A DNA stretch of 64,000 bases from Stichopus chloronotus (Eukaryota > Echinodermata > Holothuroidea > Aspidochirotida > Stichopodidae), in the NCBI GenBank assembly GCA_021234535.1, contig CM037839.1, positions 28,039,475 to 28,103,474 on the forward strand, in the 5' to 3' direction. The notes below the pieces were generated by a model, which searched no databases, had not been told where the DNA came from, and saw nothing but the letters and a program-made list of their open reading frames with translations. The translations under genes were made by a program, and so were the position numbers. This document shows positions 42,201 through 54,999 of the stretch, in pieces (the stretch's first letter is position 1; every line of letters begins with the position of its first letter).

Positions 42201-42756
42201 GAATTGCCAATTTTTGTTTTTTAATCTTTCATTAAAGTCTTCAGAAAAAAATTTATCTGAGATTTCAAGTTAAAGATTTCATGAAAGTGGATGGAAACGA
42301 GGAAAAAAAATATTGGAGAGTTTATTTAGCTGTAATAGGCACTGGTTGCTTGTTGCTGATTTTGTGAAACTTTATTTGGTTTGATTGCCTTCACAAAGAT
42401 TCTACAAAGAATAGTCATTAATCATCGTAGGTCAGTTTGCAATTGTTTCACGCAGTTTCATTCAAGATATATATCATTGAAGTGGTGACTTCTTTTTACT
42501 TATTGAGGAAATGTCAGCTAGCTTCATTAGTATTGAACATTTTTATTGAAGGAGGATTGAATATCAAAATCATTACTACACTTAAACAGCAGAAAGTGTC
42601 ATTCTGTTGTCAGATTCTTTACTCAGTAGATCTGTTTTTTCATTTTTTTTTTAAATTTCTTATTATTCTTTATTTTATATCACTTTATTTTTTTTCTCCC
42701 ATGACTGATGAGAGAAGCCATCTCTGTTACTTCAGCCACACATCAGAGGAACAGTT
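42201..42756. other. 3' flank, nothing recognised
   Basis: AT-rich sequence with poly-A and poly-T runs. It may be extended 3' UTR. No gene or repeat is recognised. Confidence 0.6.
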
Positions 42757-42980
42757 TTGATCCCATCCTTGGTCTGGTGGGATCAAAGGTTAACTTATCC
42801 CTTCTTCGGTATTGTAGGATACAGTCTAAGCTTCTCCCATCCCTTTGTCTTGTAGGATAAAAATTAAACTTCTACCCTCCTTTAACTTGAATGATAAGAT
42901 GTTACCTTCTTCTTTTCTTGGTCTTGTGGGGTAAAATCCAAGCTTCTCCCTTACTAGGTCTTGCAGGATAAAAACTAGAG
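42757..42980 (+). repeat. Degenerate minisatellite, TCTTGTAGGATAAAAATTAA type
   Basis: Four to five diverged units combine a TTGTAGGATA-like part, AAGCTTCTCCC and a CCTT/TCTT tract, at about 42770, 42815, 42865, 42925 and 42955. Spacing is irregular (30-60 bp). Confidence 0.6.
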
Positions 42981-43856
42981 TTTCTTGTTTCAGGAATGCA
43001 AAGTAGCAGTTACAAATGTGTCATATATATGTTTATATATTTTTTTTCACATTTGATATCAACTTAGCTTAGTGCAGGGGATCCCCAAATACACTTCTTA
43101 CAAGGTGTTGAATTTGGTTCTGTATGTGTTTGTACTGCACAGTCAGTATATCACATAGCTCTCTGCAAATTCTTAGCACATTGTATAAACCTCGTGCACT
43201 GTCATGTATAGGCACTAAGATACTAGAATAATCCACAGGACAACAGCAATATGTCAAAGTGGGGATTATTTTAGAGGGATGACCTTCTGTAGGTAATTTG
43301 TATACTGGTTATAAACTATGTAGTAGCTCATTTTATAAGCAGATTTGACTGTTTAGGTATCATTTCTGGAATTTCAGGGATTCAGCTTGTCATAGTTCCT
43401 GGTTTAAATGGTGTGCAAGTATAAAAGATAACTTTGTGCTGTTACTCCTCATTCATAAAGTAGCAGCGTCCATGTCATAGCCATGTCACCACCTCCCCCC
43501 CAAAAAAATTGTCACACATGTGAAGTACAATCTGAAGTTCTCAAAAATACAAAGTGAAGTACAATAATTAAAATTGCTGGAAGCGTTCATTACTTCTGTC
43601 CAGAATATTTTCGATCCTTATAGTAACCTGCCTGACAGTCCTAAGTCTCATTTCTCGGTGACAAGTGTAATTGACATTGTTAGTTAGACGTACATACAAG
43701 TGAAAGCCATTCATTCTCTTACCTGCACTTCCTTCATTTTGAATTTGAACCCTGACTGAATTTTTTTTTTGTCACAAATTTTCATTCTTTTCTTCCTGTG
43801 TTTCTATTTTTTTTAGACTTTTCAACAGTTGCAAGAACCATTTTTAAGGGGAGGAG
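42981..43856. other. 3' flank, nothing recognised
   Basis: No coding sequence, RNA gene or array is recognised. There is a short poly-C/poly-A run near 43490. Confidence 0.6.
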
Positions 43857-44195
43857 ATGTCATTGTGTGGTAGAATATGTCATTGTGACATCACAGATGA
43901 TTGCATGTAATGTGACATTCATGCATAGTAACCCCATAGTGTGACATCACACATGCTTTCCCATAATGTGATGACACACATGCTTCCCCATAATGTGATG
44001 TCACAAATGGTTACCCTTGATTTGACTTCACACTTTATCACTCATAGTAAAATGGCACAAATTCTTACCCATAATATGATGTAACACTTGCTTATACATG
44101 ATGTGACATCTCACATGGTTACCCATCATGTGATGTCACTCATGCTTACCCAACTGTGATGTCACATTTGCCTCCACAGTATGTGACATCACATG
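43857..44195. repeat. Tandem array of TGTGACATCACA / TGTGATGTCACA units
   Basis: About nine to ten units of roughly 35 bp, each with a TGTGACATCAC or TGTGATGTCAC core and a spacer like ATGCTTACCCATAA. The cores are near-palindromic and one base off the CREB/ATF site TGACGTCA. It lies 1.8 kb after the RICTOR stop. Confidence 0.85.
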
Positions 44196-45399
44196 CAATT
44201 TCTACTCAGAGCTTTTATATGTATTTAAGAAATATTGCAACATCTTGATTCTTGCCAAACTTTGAAATCAGACTTATGTTGTTTACCGAGCTGCGTTAAA
44301 CATTGTAAAATAAGGCAAAACTTGAAAGAACTGTTAAACATGATTTGTTATTTTTACTTTACCACACTGCAATGTAGCAGTAGAAGTTTAATTACCCATT
44401 GTTTGCATGTTACGTAATTATTGACTTGATTTTTTTTTGAAGACTGAACAATAACTGTTGAAAAGAGACCTTGGCTGTGACCTACCGCTACTCTGTTAAT
44501 TGTCTACCAGTTTGTTATTATAGATAGAACAGTGCAGTACTTATAACAATAAGCAAAATCGTAATATACCAAGGTAACATTCTGTTAACAGAATTGACAC
44601 GAAGTTCCTCCTCAATTATTGGATTATTACTTCACAGTATGTTTGCTGATCATCTTCTTCATGATTTCAAATATTGCTTGAGCAAGAAATTGAAAATGGT
44701 CCGTTGAGAGAGCTTTATATCCATTTCTTCATATTTGCACAATCCCCTCCCCCCCCCCCCTGAGTTGGGAATCTTTCTTTATTCCTCTGAGAATAAAGTT
44801 GTACTCATGTGTAATTCAATTTACCTGCAGTTACATTTGACACACTGTTATGAGAGAGTTTCATTTTTTTCATTAGTTTTGACACCCCATGTGCACATTT
44901 TTTAAATAATAACCATTTTCACACACTGTAATTTAGTGAACTTGGAAATACCTTTTATAGTTATTACCATAGAACTAACCAACTGTGAAATTTGTATGGA
45001 ACCTATACAGGTTTATAACTCTTCTAAGAATTACTTAGGTCTTTGGGCCCTGTTCAAAGTCAAGAAAAGTCAATTTACTGAAACACCTTACAATTCATAA
45101 CTTGTACGTTCACCCTTTTCTAAGATCTCACTGTCAAAGTGATAAACTGGGGGCATCCTTGAGTTTTTTTGTTTTTTGTTTACAGTTATTTCGAAATTGA
45201 ATGTAGAAAAAATGTCAACTGTGGCACATTTAAAGAAATGTTGCAATAGTGGTGTACCAGGCACCAGACATACTGTAACATCAAAATGAAGGTAAATTAA
45301 GTAACTAACACAATAATATTCTAAGGCTATCAGTAGCAAGTTTTCAATTTAATGAATGGACTGAAGTTGACCCTTTACAACCCATCATGTGACTTTTTA
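44196..45399. other. Intergenic, poly-C run and a distal AATAAA
   Basis: Contains a poly-C run (44744-44760) and AATAAA at 44792-44797, which could serve as a distal poly(A) signal if the RICTOR 3' UTR is long. No gene is recognised on either strand. Confidence 0.6.
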
Positions 45400-46260
45400 T
45401 TCCTCGCAGAAGGTCAGGCAAGGAATCTGTGTGGTGATGATGCTGTGTGTATGTGTATTCATGTGGGTTTCTAAAGGGCACAGAATGGGGACATCACAAG
45501 CACTTAGCCAGTCTAACTGAGGTTATGCAGTAAAATGGGGACATGCCCATTTAACTTAATGCAAATTGAGGTATCACATATGTGCCCTGAACTTAACAGG
45601 TTGATTTAACTCTTTTCTTCATTACCTGTTCTGTGGATCTATATCTGTGTGTGTGGGTGGGTGTGTTTAAAAAAGAAATACATGGTTCTGTTGCTGGCAT
45701 GAATCAGGGAGTATAATGTTGTATATGTACTCTCAGTATATCAATAAGGGAAAGTTGCTGGAACCTCAAACTTAATGTGTAGGTTTTCCATTGTAAGCAA
45801 ATGATTGCTTTTGGTTTCCATATAGGTCAAAGGTAATTTGAGGTCACCAGAGAATCTGGATCTGCTGAGGAAGGTATCTTAGCAACTGAATGTTGAGCTA
45901 GAACTTAAAGCTTAGTGTGTAGGTAGTACATTGTAAGTAGATGATTCCTATTATTTTTCATGGCAATAAAAGGTCATTTGAGGTCACTAGAGTTTGAACT
46001 TTGACATATGAAAACCTATTAAGGAACATATCTCAGCAACTGAGTGTTGCTATATCTTCAAACTGTTAATATTGGTAGCCCTCGATGATCCATTGTTCTC
46101 TGTCATTTTTGATGGAGATCAAAGGTCGTGCGGTCGCTAGAGACCATATTTTGTAACCTTGTAGACGTGACGTCTCACAAAGAATAAGGTATGTGAACTT
46201 CAAAGTTGGTATGTCCTTTGTTTTCCTCGAATATTGGCAAGGAATCTCAAAATTCATTTG
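45400..46260 (+). repeat. AGGTCA-rich repeat family, copy C
   Basis: Diverged units with ATAGGTCAAAGGTAATTTG, TTTGAGGTCACCAGAG and ATCTCAGCAACTGA. It starts near a GGCAAGGAATCTGTG and ends near TTGGCAAGGAATCTC, as in copy B. It resembles copies A and B in the order of its parts but is more decayed. Confidence 0.65.
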
Positions 46261-47192
46261 ACTTTTGTGTAATGCATTTCTCTGCATTTTGCACGTCTCT
46301 AATTTGTAAATTAGAGGCAGTAAATTATCTGAGAGAGGGTCACATAATATTCACAGAGGAGAATCATCATTCCTCACATCAATAGATGTAATTTCTCGCA
46401 ACTTTCTTTTTCAATTTGTGGGTGTTGTTTTGTCTTTGTATCACTTGTTTATCATCGTCGTCATCACATATGGCTGATGATGACAGAGTACTCTATGCAT
46501 ATTCATCAGATGTGACGACCATCGGAAAATCCCCCTGTTGCGTTTCCTATAAGACATCTAGTTTTTTAAAACATTATTGGAGCACTGTTGGTTTTATTTG
46601 TTTGGTCAAGATTCATATTCAGTGGTGGTATTACATAGCAGTAGTGACACTTCCTAAAGATCCCCTTTTTTGTCCTTTCTTACTTTATGATATTCTCTGA
46701 AGACAAGAACTGACGACTTTGACACGGCTTTAGTGTTTTTAAAGGATGCAGAATTTTGCTGCACATAGATTTTAGAAGAAATCTTGATTTGAATTATAGA
46801 AATATAATTTTTCTTTCTTGTTTTAGTTTCAATAATTGTTATGGGCATCAGATTGTCACCTTACAGATTTATATCACGCAATGTATAAATCCACTTTCTC
46901 GTGATTTTGTTTTGTTTTGTTCACCAAATGCACAGTTTCCATCAAAGCAATATTAAATGATAAGGATCAAGGTAATGTTTTAGTTGCTAAGACTGTTTCT
47001 GTATTCATAGAAGATGTTATCAAAACTGTAGAGAGATTTCTTGTGCTACATTACTGATTGAGAAGAAAAAAATTTAAAAAAAGTGTCAAAAGAGACTAAC
47101 TGTTGGTGTTGGAATCTTTATTTATGTTAAAGTCATTGGCTTTATCATTGGTAATATATATTATTGACCATGTTTTGAATTGCCATATAGGT
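46261..47192. other. Intergenic, nothing recognised
   Basis: No gene, RNA or array is recognised. Short open frames on both strands have no familiar motif. Confidence 0.65.
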
Positions 47193-47611
47193 ATATTCAT
47201 AACTCACTGGATACATCACTGGTAGTCCAGTCACTGTGTTATTACTTTCCATACAGCATATTCATAACTCACTGAATACATCACAGGTAGTCCAGTCACT
47301 GTGTTATTACTTTCCATACAACATATTCATAACTCACTGGATACATCACTGGTAGTCCAGTCACTGTGTTATTACTTGCCTTACAGCATATTCATAAATC
47401 ACTGGATACATCACTGGTAGTCCAGTCACTGTGTTATTACTTTCCATACAGCATATTCATAAATCACTGGATACATCACTGGTAGTCCAGTCACTGTTAT
47501 TACTTGCATTACAGCATATTCATAACTCACTGGATACATCACTGATAGTCCAGTCACTGTGTTATTACTTTCCATACAGTATATTCATAACTCATTGAAT
47601 ACATCCCTGGT
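47193..47611 (+). repeat. 65-bp tandem repeat, six full units plus a partial
   Basis: Units begin at ATATTCATAACTCACTGG: 47193, 47258, 47323, 47388, 47453, 47516 and 47581 (the last partial). Periods are 65, 65, 65, 65, 63 and 65. Unit parts include GGTAGTCCAGTCACTGTG and TTATTACTTTCCATACAGC. Units differ at only a few positions, so the array is young or homogenised. Confidence 0.96.
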
Positions 47612-49537
47612 GATCAATTAAACTATGTTATCAACTGTCATACATGATATCCATATACTGTACAGAAGAGAGTATTTAGCGACCTTTGTAGGTAATTTGA
47701 ATATCACATCATCTACGCATAATTCAAACCCAATCAGTTAATCGAACTGTGACTATGAATCTCTACGTGCCTCACATCCATTTGTTCTGTCTTAAATGCC
47801 AAACACCCATTAGCAATTTTGTTCCCTTCAAGCCGCAGTGAATATGAAAGTACATGCATCACTAGTATTCAAGCTTGGGGTGCAAAAGTCCTTGGAGAAT
47901 ATTTGCTCTCTGCATCTCATGGATTAAAGGGTAGAAGTGTTTTTTTTTTTTTTACATTTAATAACATGAGGTGACAAATCCAACAATGATGTTATTAGTG
48001 CTTGTGACAAGATATAAATAATGCCTACCATTATTACCTTATTCTGTAATCAATTCTTTTGTGGTTACAGCTTTAAAGTGGTTCCACAATATGCTTGCAC
48101 ACCTGTTGAATGTTGTGTTGGTAAATACTCCCCTACCTGCTACAAATGAAGCACTCTCATATCTTACATTATTGTAGATACCACATTGATTATCAGTGGG
48201 ACCTGTTTTGTTTTTTTCCTCATTCCCAAAATAGATGAGTAGATTTTCAGTTGATCTCCAGCATCGTGCCTGCCGGGAGTGTGTCTAAGCGGACAAGGTG
48301 TACCTCTCATGGTTTTGATTGGGAAACCTTTCTAAAACCAAGTTGAAAAGGAGGAAAAAGTGAAGCAGAAAATGGAACAAATAGAGGATATAGAAAGATG
48401 AATGAAAGGAAGATGCTGGTGCTAAAGAGAAAGTAAAGTCCTTCCCTAACTCACCTTTGTTTTTTGCACCCTACCTCCCTCATTCTGTCCAGTATCAATC
48501 TTACCGCCCTATCACCATTAGACAGGTTTCCACAGTCACAGATTCCCCACAACAGGCCTCTACTAGTGTCTTTGCTCAGCTGCTCTCTAACTGGTTGTTG
48601 CACTTCTCACAGTGCCGTATCTCACTCCCATATTTTTAAATTTGCCCCAAAATAGTTACAAAATCAAACAATGTAATGAACTATTTCCTGGTGATATGGT
48701 CAAACCGACTGTCCTTTTGCAAGTAACATTTACTGGAAAGTCAAAGACAGATCCGTTTGTGTTTTACTTACTATTTACCTGTTTGTTCCGCCGATGAATT
48801 TTAGCAAGTAGTCAATTTGCCTACTGCCATTCTTTATCAACATGATTCGTGTATAGTAAAGGAAGTCAATAATGTTATCCATCCGTATGCCTACGGTTAG
48901 ACATGAGCTTGTCAAACCTTGGCCGGCGGCAACCCTTTCACATTTTTTTTTTTTTTTTGAGGAGATGTCTAAAATGGCACTCTCAAAGAATCTTATTACG
49001 AGTTATAAGGGCACAATTTGCCAAAAGGATCCCTGCATCTAGAAATTTGGGGGTAAATACTTCCTCCGGCAGCGCCAACCATGCAAAGGTAAACAAAAGG
49101 ATCACTGGGTCTGAGATAGACTTGGGAGAGTAAGGAGAGCAGCAGTGTCACGAAATCGAAAAAAAAAAATTACACCAAATTACACCTGCAGATATTTTTT
49201 ACCCACGAAGACGATAAATGGAATGGAAATGTAAGTTTCTTGGAGGGTTGACACAGTACCTTCATTTACGATAAAGCAGTAGATCCTAGGATGTTCTGAA
49301 ACAAGACGTTAGCAAATGTTTATGATCTTAATGGTGTTGAGTCTTTTGTGGGTCTGGAATAAGAATCTCATATCTAGTGTGGGTGACTAGTATTCATAAA
49401 TTACTCGACTATCAGAATGTTTTGGTAATGTCCAGTTCAGAGACGAATATTAGTCCTTTTCCTGGATTCGCTTCTCGGCGTTTCTTAATGTACAGGCACG
49501 TTCGATCTCGAAGTTTCTAGAGAGTGCCGTCGGGTAT
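47612..49537. other. Intergenic, nothing recognised
   Basis: Poly-T runs near 47940 and 48942. Short open frames on both strands look random. No RNA gene or array is recognised. Confidence 0.65.
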
Positions 49538-49543
49538 TTCCCA

Positions 49544-50310
49544 TATGGCAAGCCATTTTAACATTTACCCCCTATTTCCACTTAAGTTAAATACATTTCA
49601 CTAAAGTGGAATTCAATTCCACTTAAGTAAAATTGTATTCCACTTAAGTGGAATTCAATTTTACTTAAGTGGAATGTATTTTACTTAAGTGGAATTGTAT
49701 TACACTTAAGTAGAATGCAGATGCGGTATTTTACTTAAGTGGAAATGTATTCCACTTAAGTAAAATTCAATTCTACTTAGGTGGAATGCATTTCCACTTG
49801 AGTGATATTGTATTTTACTTAAGTAGAATTGTATTCTACTTAAGTGAAATTGTATTCTACTTAAGTGAAATTGTATTCTACTTAAGTGAAATTGTATTCA
49901 ACTTAAGTGAAATACAATTCCACTTAAGTAAAATACAGTTCTACTTAAGTAGAATTGTATTCCACTGAAGTAAAATACAATTTCACTTAAGTGGACTACA
50001 ATTCCACTTAAGTGAAATACATCACCCATAGGCTCAATTCCAATAGGTGACCCATGAAATTGTATTTCACTTAAGTGGAATTGTATTCCATTTAAGTGGA
50101 ATTGTATTTCACTTAAGTGGAACTGAATTTTACTTAAGTAAAATACAATTCCACTTAAGTAAAATTAAAACTTAATGTCGCCTATTTTATTGTCAAATTG
50201 CATTCCACTTAAGTGGAACAATTTTATTTAAGTGGAATTGAATTCCACTTAAGTGGAATGTATTTCACTTAAGTGGAAATAGGGGGTAAATGTTAAAATG
50301 GTTTGCCATA
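49544..50310. mobile_element. 767-bp non-autonomous inverted-repeat element made of CTTAAG palindromes
   Basis: The left end, TATGGCAAGCCATTTTAACA, continues into TTTACCCCCTATTTCCACTT. The right end is its reverse complement with one mismatch over about 44 bp (49544-49587 against 50267-50310), and weaker pairing goes deeper. TTCCCA flanks both sides (49538-49543 and 50311-50316) as a likely 6-bp target duplication. The interior has 24 CTTAAG sites by my count, mostly in TTCCACTTAAGTGGAA or one-base variants about 21 bp apart, with one unrelated patch at 50030-50060. It has no transposase frame; the 61-codon frame near 49786 is a repeat artefact. I cannot assign a superfamily. Confidence 0.88.
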
Positions 50311-50316
50311 TTCCCA

Positions 50317-53300
50317 GTCCATACTATGGCGTGCCAAAGTTGCACACCCATTTTGTGCATGATCCTAGCGAAAGATTAGGTCATTTTATTTATATATGAT
50401 AATAAAACTACGTTACTCTTCGTAGTGCATATTGTAAAATTCTCATTTTAGAACAGTTTAGCACTGACAAGTGTCGTTTTCGGCATTCTTTCAATTAGTT
50501 ATGCCAAAATAGTCAAGGCGATGAAATTATCAGGACTGAAATTTCTTATTTAGCTTGCAATCAGGGGAAGAAATACCAATTAGCTTTTGGATTACTCGGC
50601 TTAGTTGTTCTGAAAGAAAGAAAATCAAACTAACACAGTTGGAAGCGAATTTCCAAGACTTGTCGGATTCAAGCCAAGGTTAACCGATTCCTTAGAAATT
50701 TTTATAGGCGTAGAAACAAAGTTTGGCAATTGTGAGTCCAGTTTACATGAAAACGCCTGTATCAAGATCTTGTGAATATTCACTTTATATTTGCGAAATT
50801 GTACACTCGTTGTCAACAATCTGGTGAGTGTGTTATGCTGTATTGGTACCGCACGTGATGTTTATGTACCAGTCCTGCAGTATGTGATATTTTACTGGAC
50901 GGCGAGAAAGTCTGTGTAAATTAGCATACCATTGAACGCGATGACTATTGAATATGCTGGCCTAGGTTCTTGTTAGGACTCATCATTCCTTTAAAATTGA
51001 CAAATAGTAAAGTAACCTTCTTAAGTAGAACTGAATCTTCATATTGAGGAGGAAAAACGAGCCGATGGGAATCAGCAATAGTGCAGTACCCTGGCGTTCA
51101 TTGATGTACAAAAAGTACACGTGTTACGACGTCAGCGTTTAAATTACTAAGATCAGCACTTTTTGCAAATCTTCAAGGGTATAATAACCAGCCTCGTGAA
51201 AGTCGATTTCTTTTTGGAAAGATTGCGAGCTAATGACAAGCCAACAAACAGTGCACTATTTGTGGGTAACTTTATATCATCAATATAATGATCCACAGCT
51301 AGTTATTTGTAATGACTTCACCACACGATTTCTCTGTGCAGATGCATTTGACTTTCTTGTTTCGGTTTGTAAATCTATACCGGTACTTTCTGCAATTGTA
51401 TCCTCGTCTTCAAAAGTTAAATATCTCCTGAACATAGTCTCTTTATTGATTTGTCCTCGGATATGAGACTCTTTTTATCTGTCACTGTTTGTCGAGTTAT
51501 ATGAATTCATAAAGTCATGAAATGAGTTTTCATTTTGAGGTTGACAATAAACGGTCTGTACTTTCCACAGTTCCAGAAGGTACTGTCGTGCAGTTGTACT
51601 CTAATATTGCCAGAGGCCAAATGAGAATCAAAGCACATGTAGGTCTCTTTGTTGGATTGCGAGGAACGATTTATTTCACATTGGTCATATACTTAGAATA
51701 TAGTGGTGGGCTATTTGGCAAGCTCAGTGAATCGACAAATGCCAATACTACTTAACTGGCCTTAAACTAGAAACGCCAAATGTGAAGAAATAAATAATAT
51801 GTCAGCTTTATATTGATTTTAATCATCGAAGGTGATCTTGTGTGATCCATGTAGGTATACTAACAGAAAGTGGCCAAACAGACCGCCCATTATTATATTA
51901 TTAGTTATGATTTTGTTTAACGTGTGCATAATGTGGCAACAAAATAGAAACTACTCCCCAAATAATAATTTCCTTACAATAACAATTTATTGGAAATGTT
52001 TAAATACAGTTTCAACTGCACAAAAATATGCTAAGTGTTCACAATGATCGCAAAACATGAAAGGAAAACAACTGAGTATGTAATGAGCTGAGTTTGTTAT
52101 CAAATAATATAGATTAGTTTTTTAAAGAGATAAGCCAGTGAAAAGATTTAAAAAAAGACGTAGGGGAAGTAGCACATCCCTCTATACGGCGTGTCAGATT
52201 AGAAAGTGTAATAAGTTACAATTGGGAACAAGCACAGCACATTGGCATAAATTTCAATACTTCTTTCCTCTCTTGGTAGCCTAAAATAGTTTAAGTAATT
52301 GATATCTCAGGAAAAAGCCAAAAACGTCAAAAGTGAAGGATGGGGTTATGTAATTACTAATTTAAATGACAGGTTGTTCTCAGTACAGGTTTGTTCATAT
52401 GTTTCGCACTTCGCAAACAGCAGTACCTTGTCATATAATTAAAGTCAAGAACTCAAGCGAAAAGCGTTAATCTTTTAAACATTAATTTTTCTAATTATTC
52501 TTTCAGTTTTAAGGTAGGGAATAAACTCAAGTGCTTCGTTAGAATTGATATGAAACTTACAGACAGAATCGTTATGGATTCAAAATATTGAAATTCAAGT
52601 ATACATTGCATGCATCCATGAGGAATATAACTTCGTTATAATAAAAACTGAAAACAATCCTATAGTACACTAGTCATAATTTTAAATCAACATTAATTTG
52701 TATTTTGAACGCTAAGCTTGTAAAAGGAGGTTAAATGTCATCTGAATTTGGCTGTCTTCTACAAAAATGATTTGTTTTGGATCCTATTGCCATAACGCAG
52801 TATGTAATTTGCTACGAGCCGGCAAACGTATCCCTGAACTACATCACTAAAGGGAACAGGCGTTTGTTTTACAGGAAAAAAGTCATACTTTTAAAACAAA
52901 TATTTGTGGACATAGAATGACAGGTCATTCAAATAAGCAAGGTAAGCAAGGACAGTGACTTTCTTTACAGGAAATAAGGTTTTCACAAATAGAAATTCAT
53001 TTATTTGTTGCTCAAGAGTAAATTGTTTGCCCAAACTTACAAAATTCAAATGATGCATCTTCCGTGACTTATCTTATGCATAATGTTTGGGGAGATGAAG
53101 CCTTTGCAGACGTGTTTTGATGAGTCTGGATTGTATATCAATCATTAAAGCTATTTTATTTATATTCAATGTTGGTGCATTGTAAACTCCTACTTTAATT
53201 AAAAACACTAATTTCCTGAATGACATATGAAATTCTCCCTATTAACCTCCTTGCGGAAAAGACATGTAAAATTATGAAATAATGTTACCATATATGCTGT

Positions 53301-54999
53301 TTGGGTTTCAGGTATGATTCTGCCAATAAAAAAAAACATTATTAGCATCGACTTTTTGCATCAAAACAGCATTTAATGCATCACGTTAGGCAGCTCCCCT
53401 TGTTTGAATTAATTTATTTTCCGTACGACCTCTTTAAGTTTGAATGTTCAGACTTTGAACATTTCCGTTGTAGCCATTATCACTTCATGAGTAGACGTAC
53501 GGACTCTCTCGGTGGAGAATATATATGATATAGTCTAAGACAGTGTTTTGATCCGGCAAAGTCCAACCAGATAGGTTTAATAAATCAAATATTGAAATAT
53601 AAAAATATCTCTGCGTACGCGAGGAACACGACGTATACAACGTCAATATAAATGGTTTATTTACACTGGAGTCTGTTCACCTTTTTCGTGTTTGCTTTTT
53701 CATTTTTAAAGACGTGTTCTTTCATTTTCGTGTTATGATTTTCATACGTTTCTTTTATATTCCTTTGTTATCTATGTAACTTCGCCCCTTTTTTTCTTAC
53801 AAATTGGCTACACACGAACTCATAGCTTTGCACTTTCTGACTTGTTCAAATTACACTCTTCGGCAGGTTTGAAAGACGATGTATAATTCATGAGATTTGG
53901 AAGTCAAATGCAGCAAGGGATACACGTTTTAATTACAGGTATTCTTTAGCAGGTGTCGCCTTGTGTGTGTCTGTGACGCTATTGTCTGCTCACGTATTGG
54001 AATCGACAAAGCGAAGTTATCGAGGGTAATATTTGAGGCACTAGCAGTACAGGTAAGTCATCTAAACTTGACACTTCATATGTCGATAACAAAGAAGCAT
54101 TGTTACCATGTTCAGTGTATGAATTACTTAACATTACACACAAAGAGAATTATTAGGCTTACAGTATCTATAGACATAACTTTCGCAGGATATACTCTGC
54201 TTTCAAACTTACATGTGGGTCTTCAGCGGGCTGGTGTGTGTTGGAGTTATAAACGCCTTCAACTTTACCAGTCTCATCGATTTCATTCATACATTGACTT
54301 TGAATTAAACACTGCCTTGTAGGAAATGTTAACAAATGTTAACAAACTGTATATATTAACCAATCGCTTTAATTTTATTACGTAAATGTCAGGCAGGGAC
54401 GAAGAAAGTGTTGCGTAACTGAAAATAGTGAGATATGAAAATAGGAGAAATGCTATGTAAATGCAATATCATTAAATTAAACAAAACAATCAAACATGTG
54501 CTGGGAGGGGGTGGAGACCCCCCTTGGCTATAGTTTCCATATAGTTTGGCAATTAATCACATATTATCTATTAAAACGTATTCTTTAGCGAGGAAGAACA
54601 AGACCAAACGATCGGTTTGCTGAGAGAGAACCAAAAACTCATCCATAGCTCACTAGTTCTTAACTGACCTAGTGAGGAAAGAAAAGGCAAAATTGATCTA
54701 AAATTTTGAGCTGTTAATTACAATATATAAGCCTAAGGCTTCCTAACTCCCGCCCCTCCCCCCACCTATTCAGGACCCTTTAAGTGCTAAAAAAATGTTC
54801 GGTGACAATGGCACTACAATCATTTAAGCATGGTGTCAAAAATTTATTAATCGTAATTAAAGAAAGGTGTAAGTGCAATACACAGGTTAAAGAAATACAT
54901 ATAGTATAAATTGTGGTATACATATACTTTAATTTTATCTCAAGTCGATAGTTTTTTTACAATCACATGTCATAAGATATCCTGTTAAGACTGCAGTAA
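50317..54999. other. Intergenic, no confirmed gene
   Basis: No tandem array is seen. Two short open stretches flanked by splice-like sites, 51571-51638 and 53939-54052, are discussed as weak exon candidates but not called. There is no RNA gene I can recognise. Confidence 0.6.

Noticed and set aside
44792..44797. AATAAA as the main RICTOR poly(A) signal
   Set aside because: A better-placed signal lies at 42175-42180; the distal one is kept only as a possible alternative.
49786..49968. 60-codon frame with VFYLSEI repeats
   Set aside because: It is produced by the CTTAAG palindrome array of the inverted-repeat element.
53963..54322. 119-codon plus-strand open frame as a single-exon gene
   Set aside because: No family resemblance or codon pattern; the part after 54052 follows a strong donor and looks non-coding.
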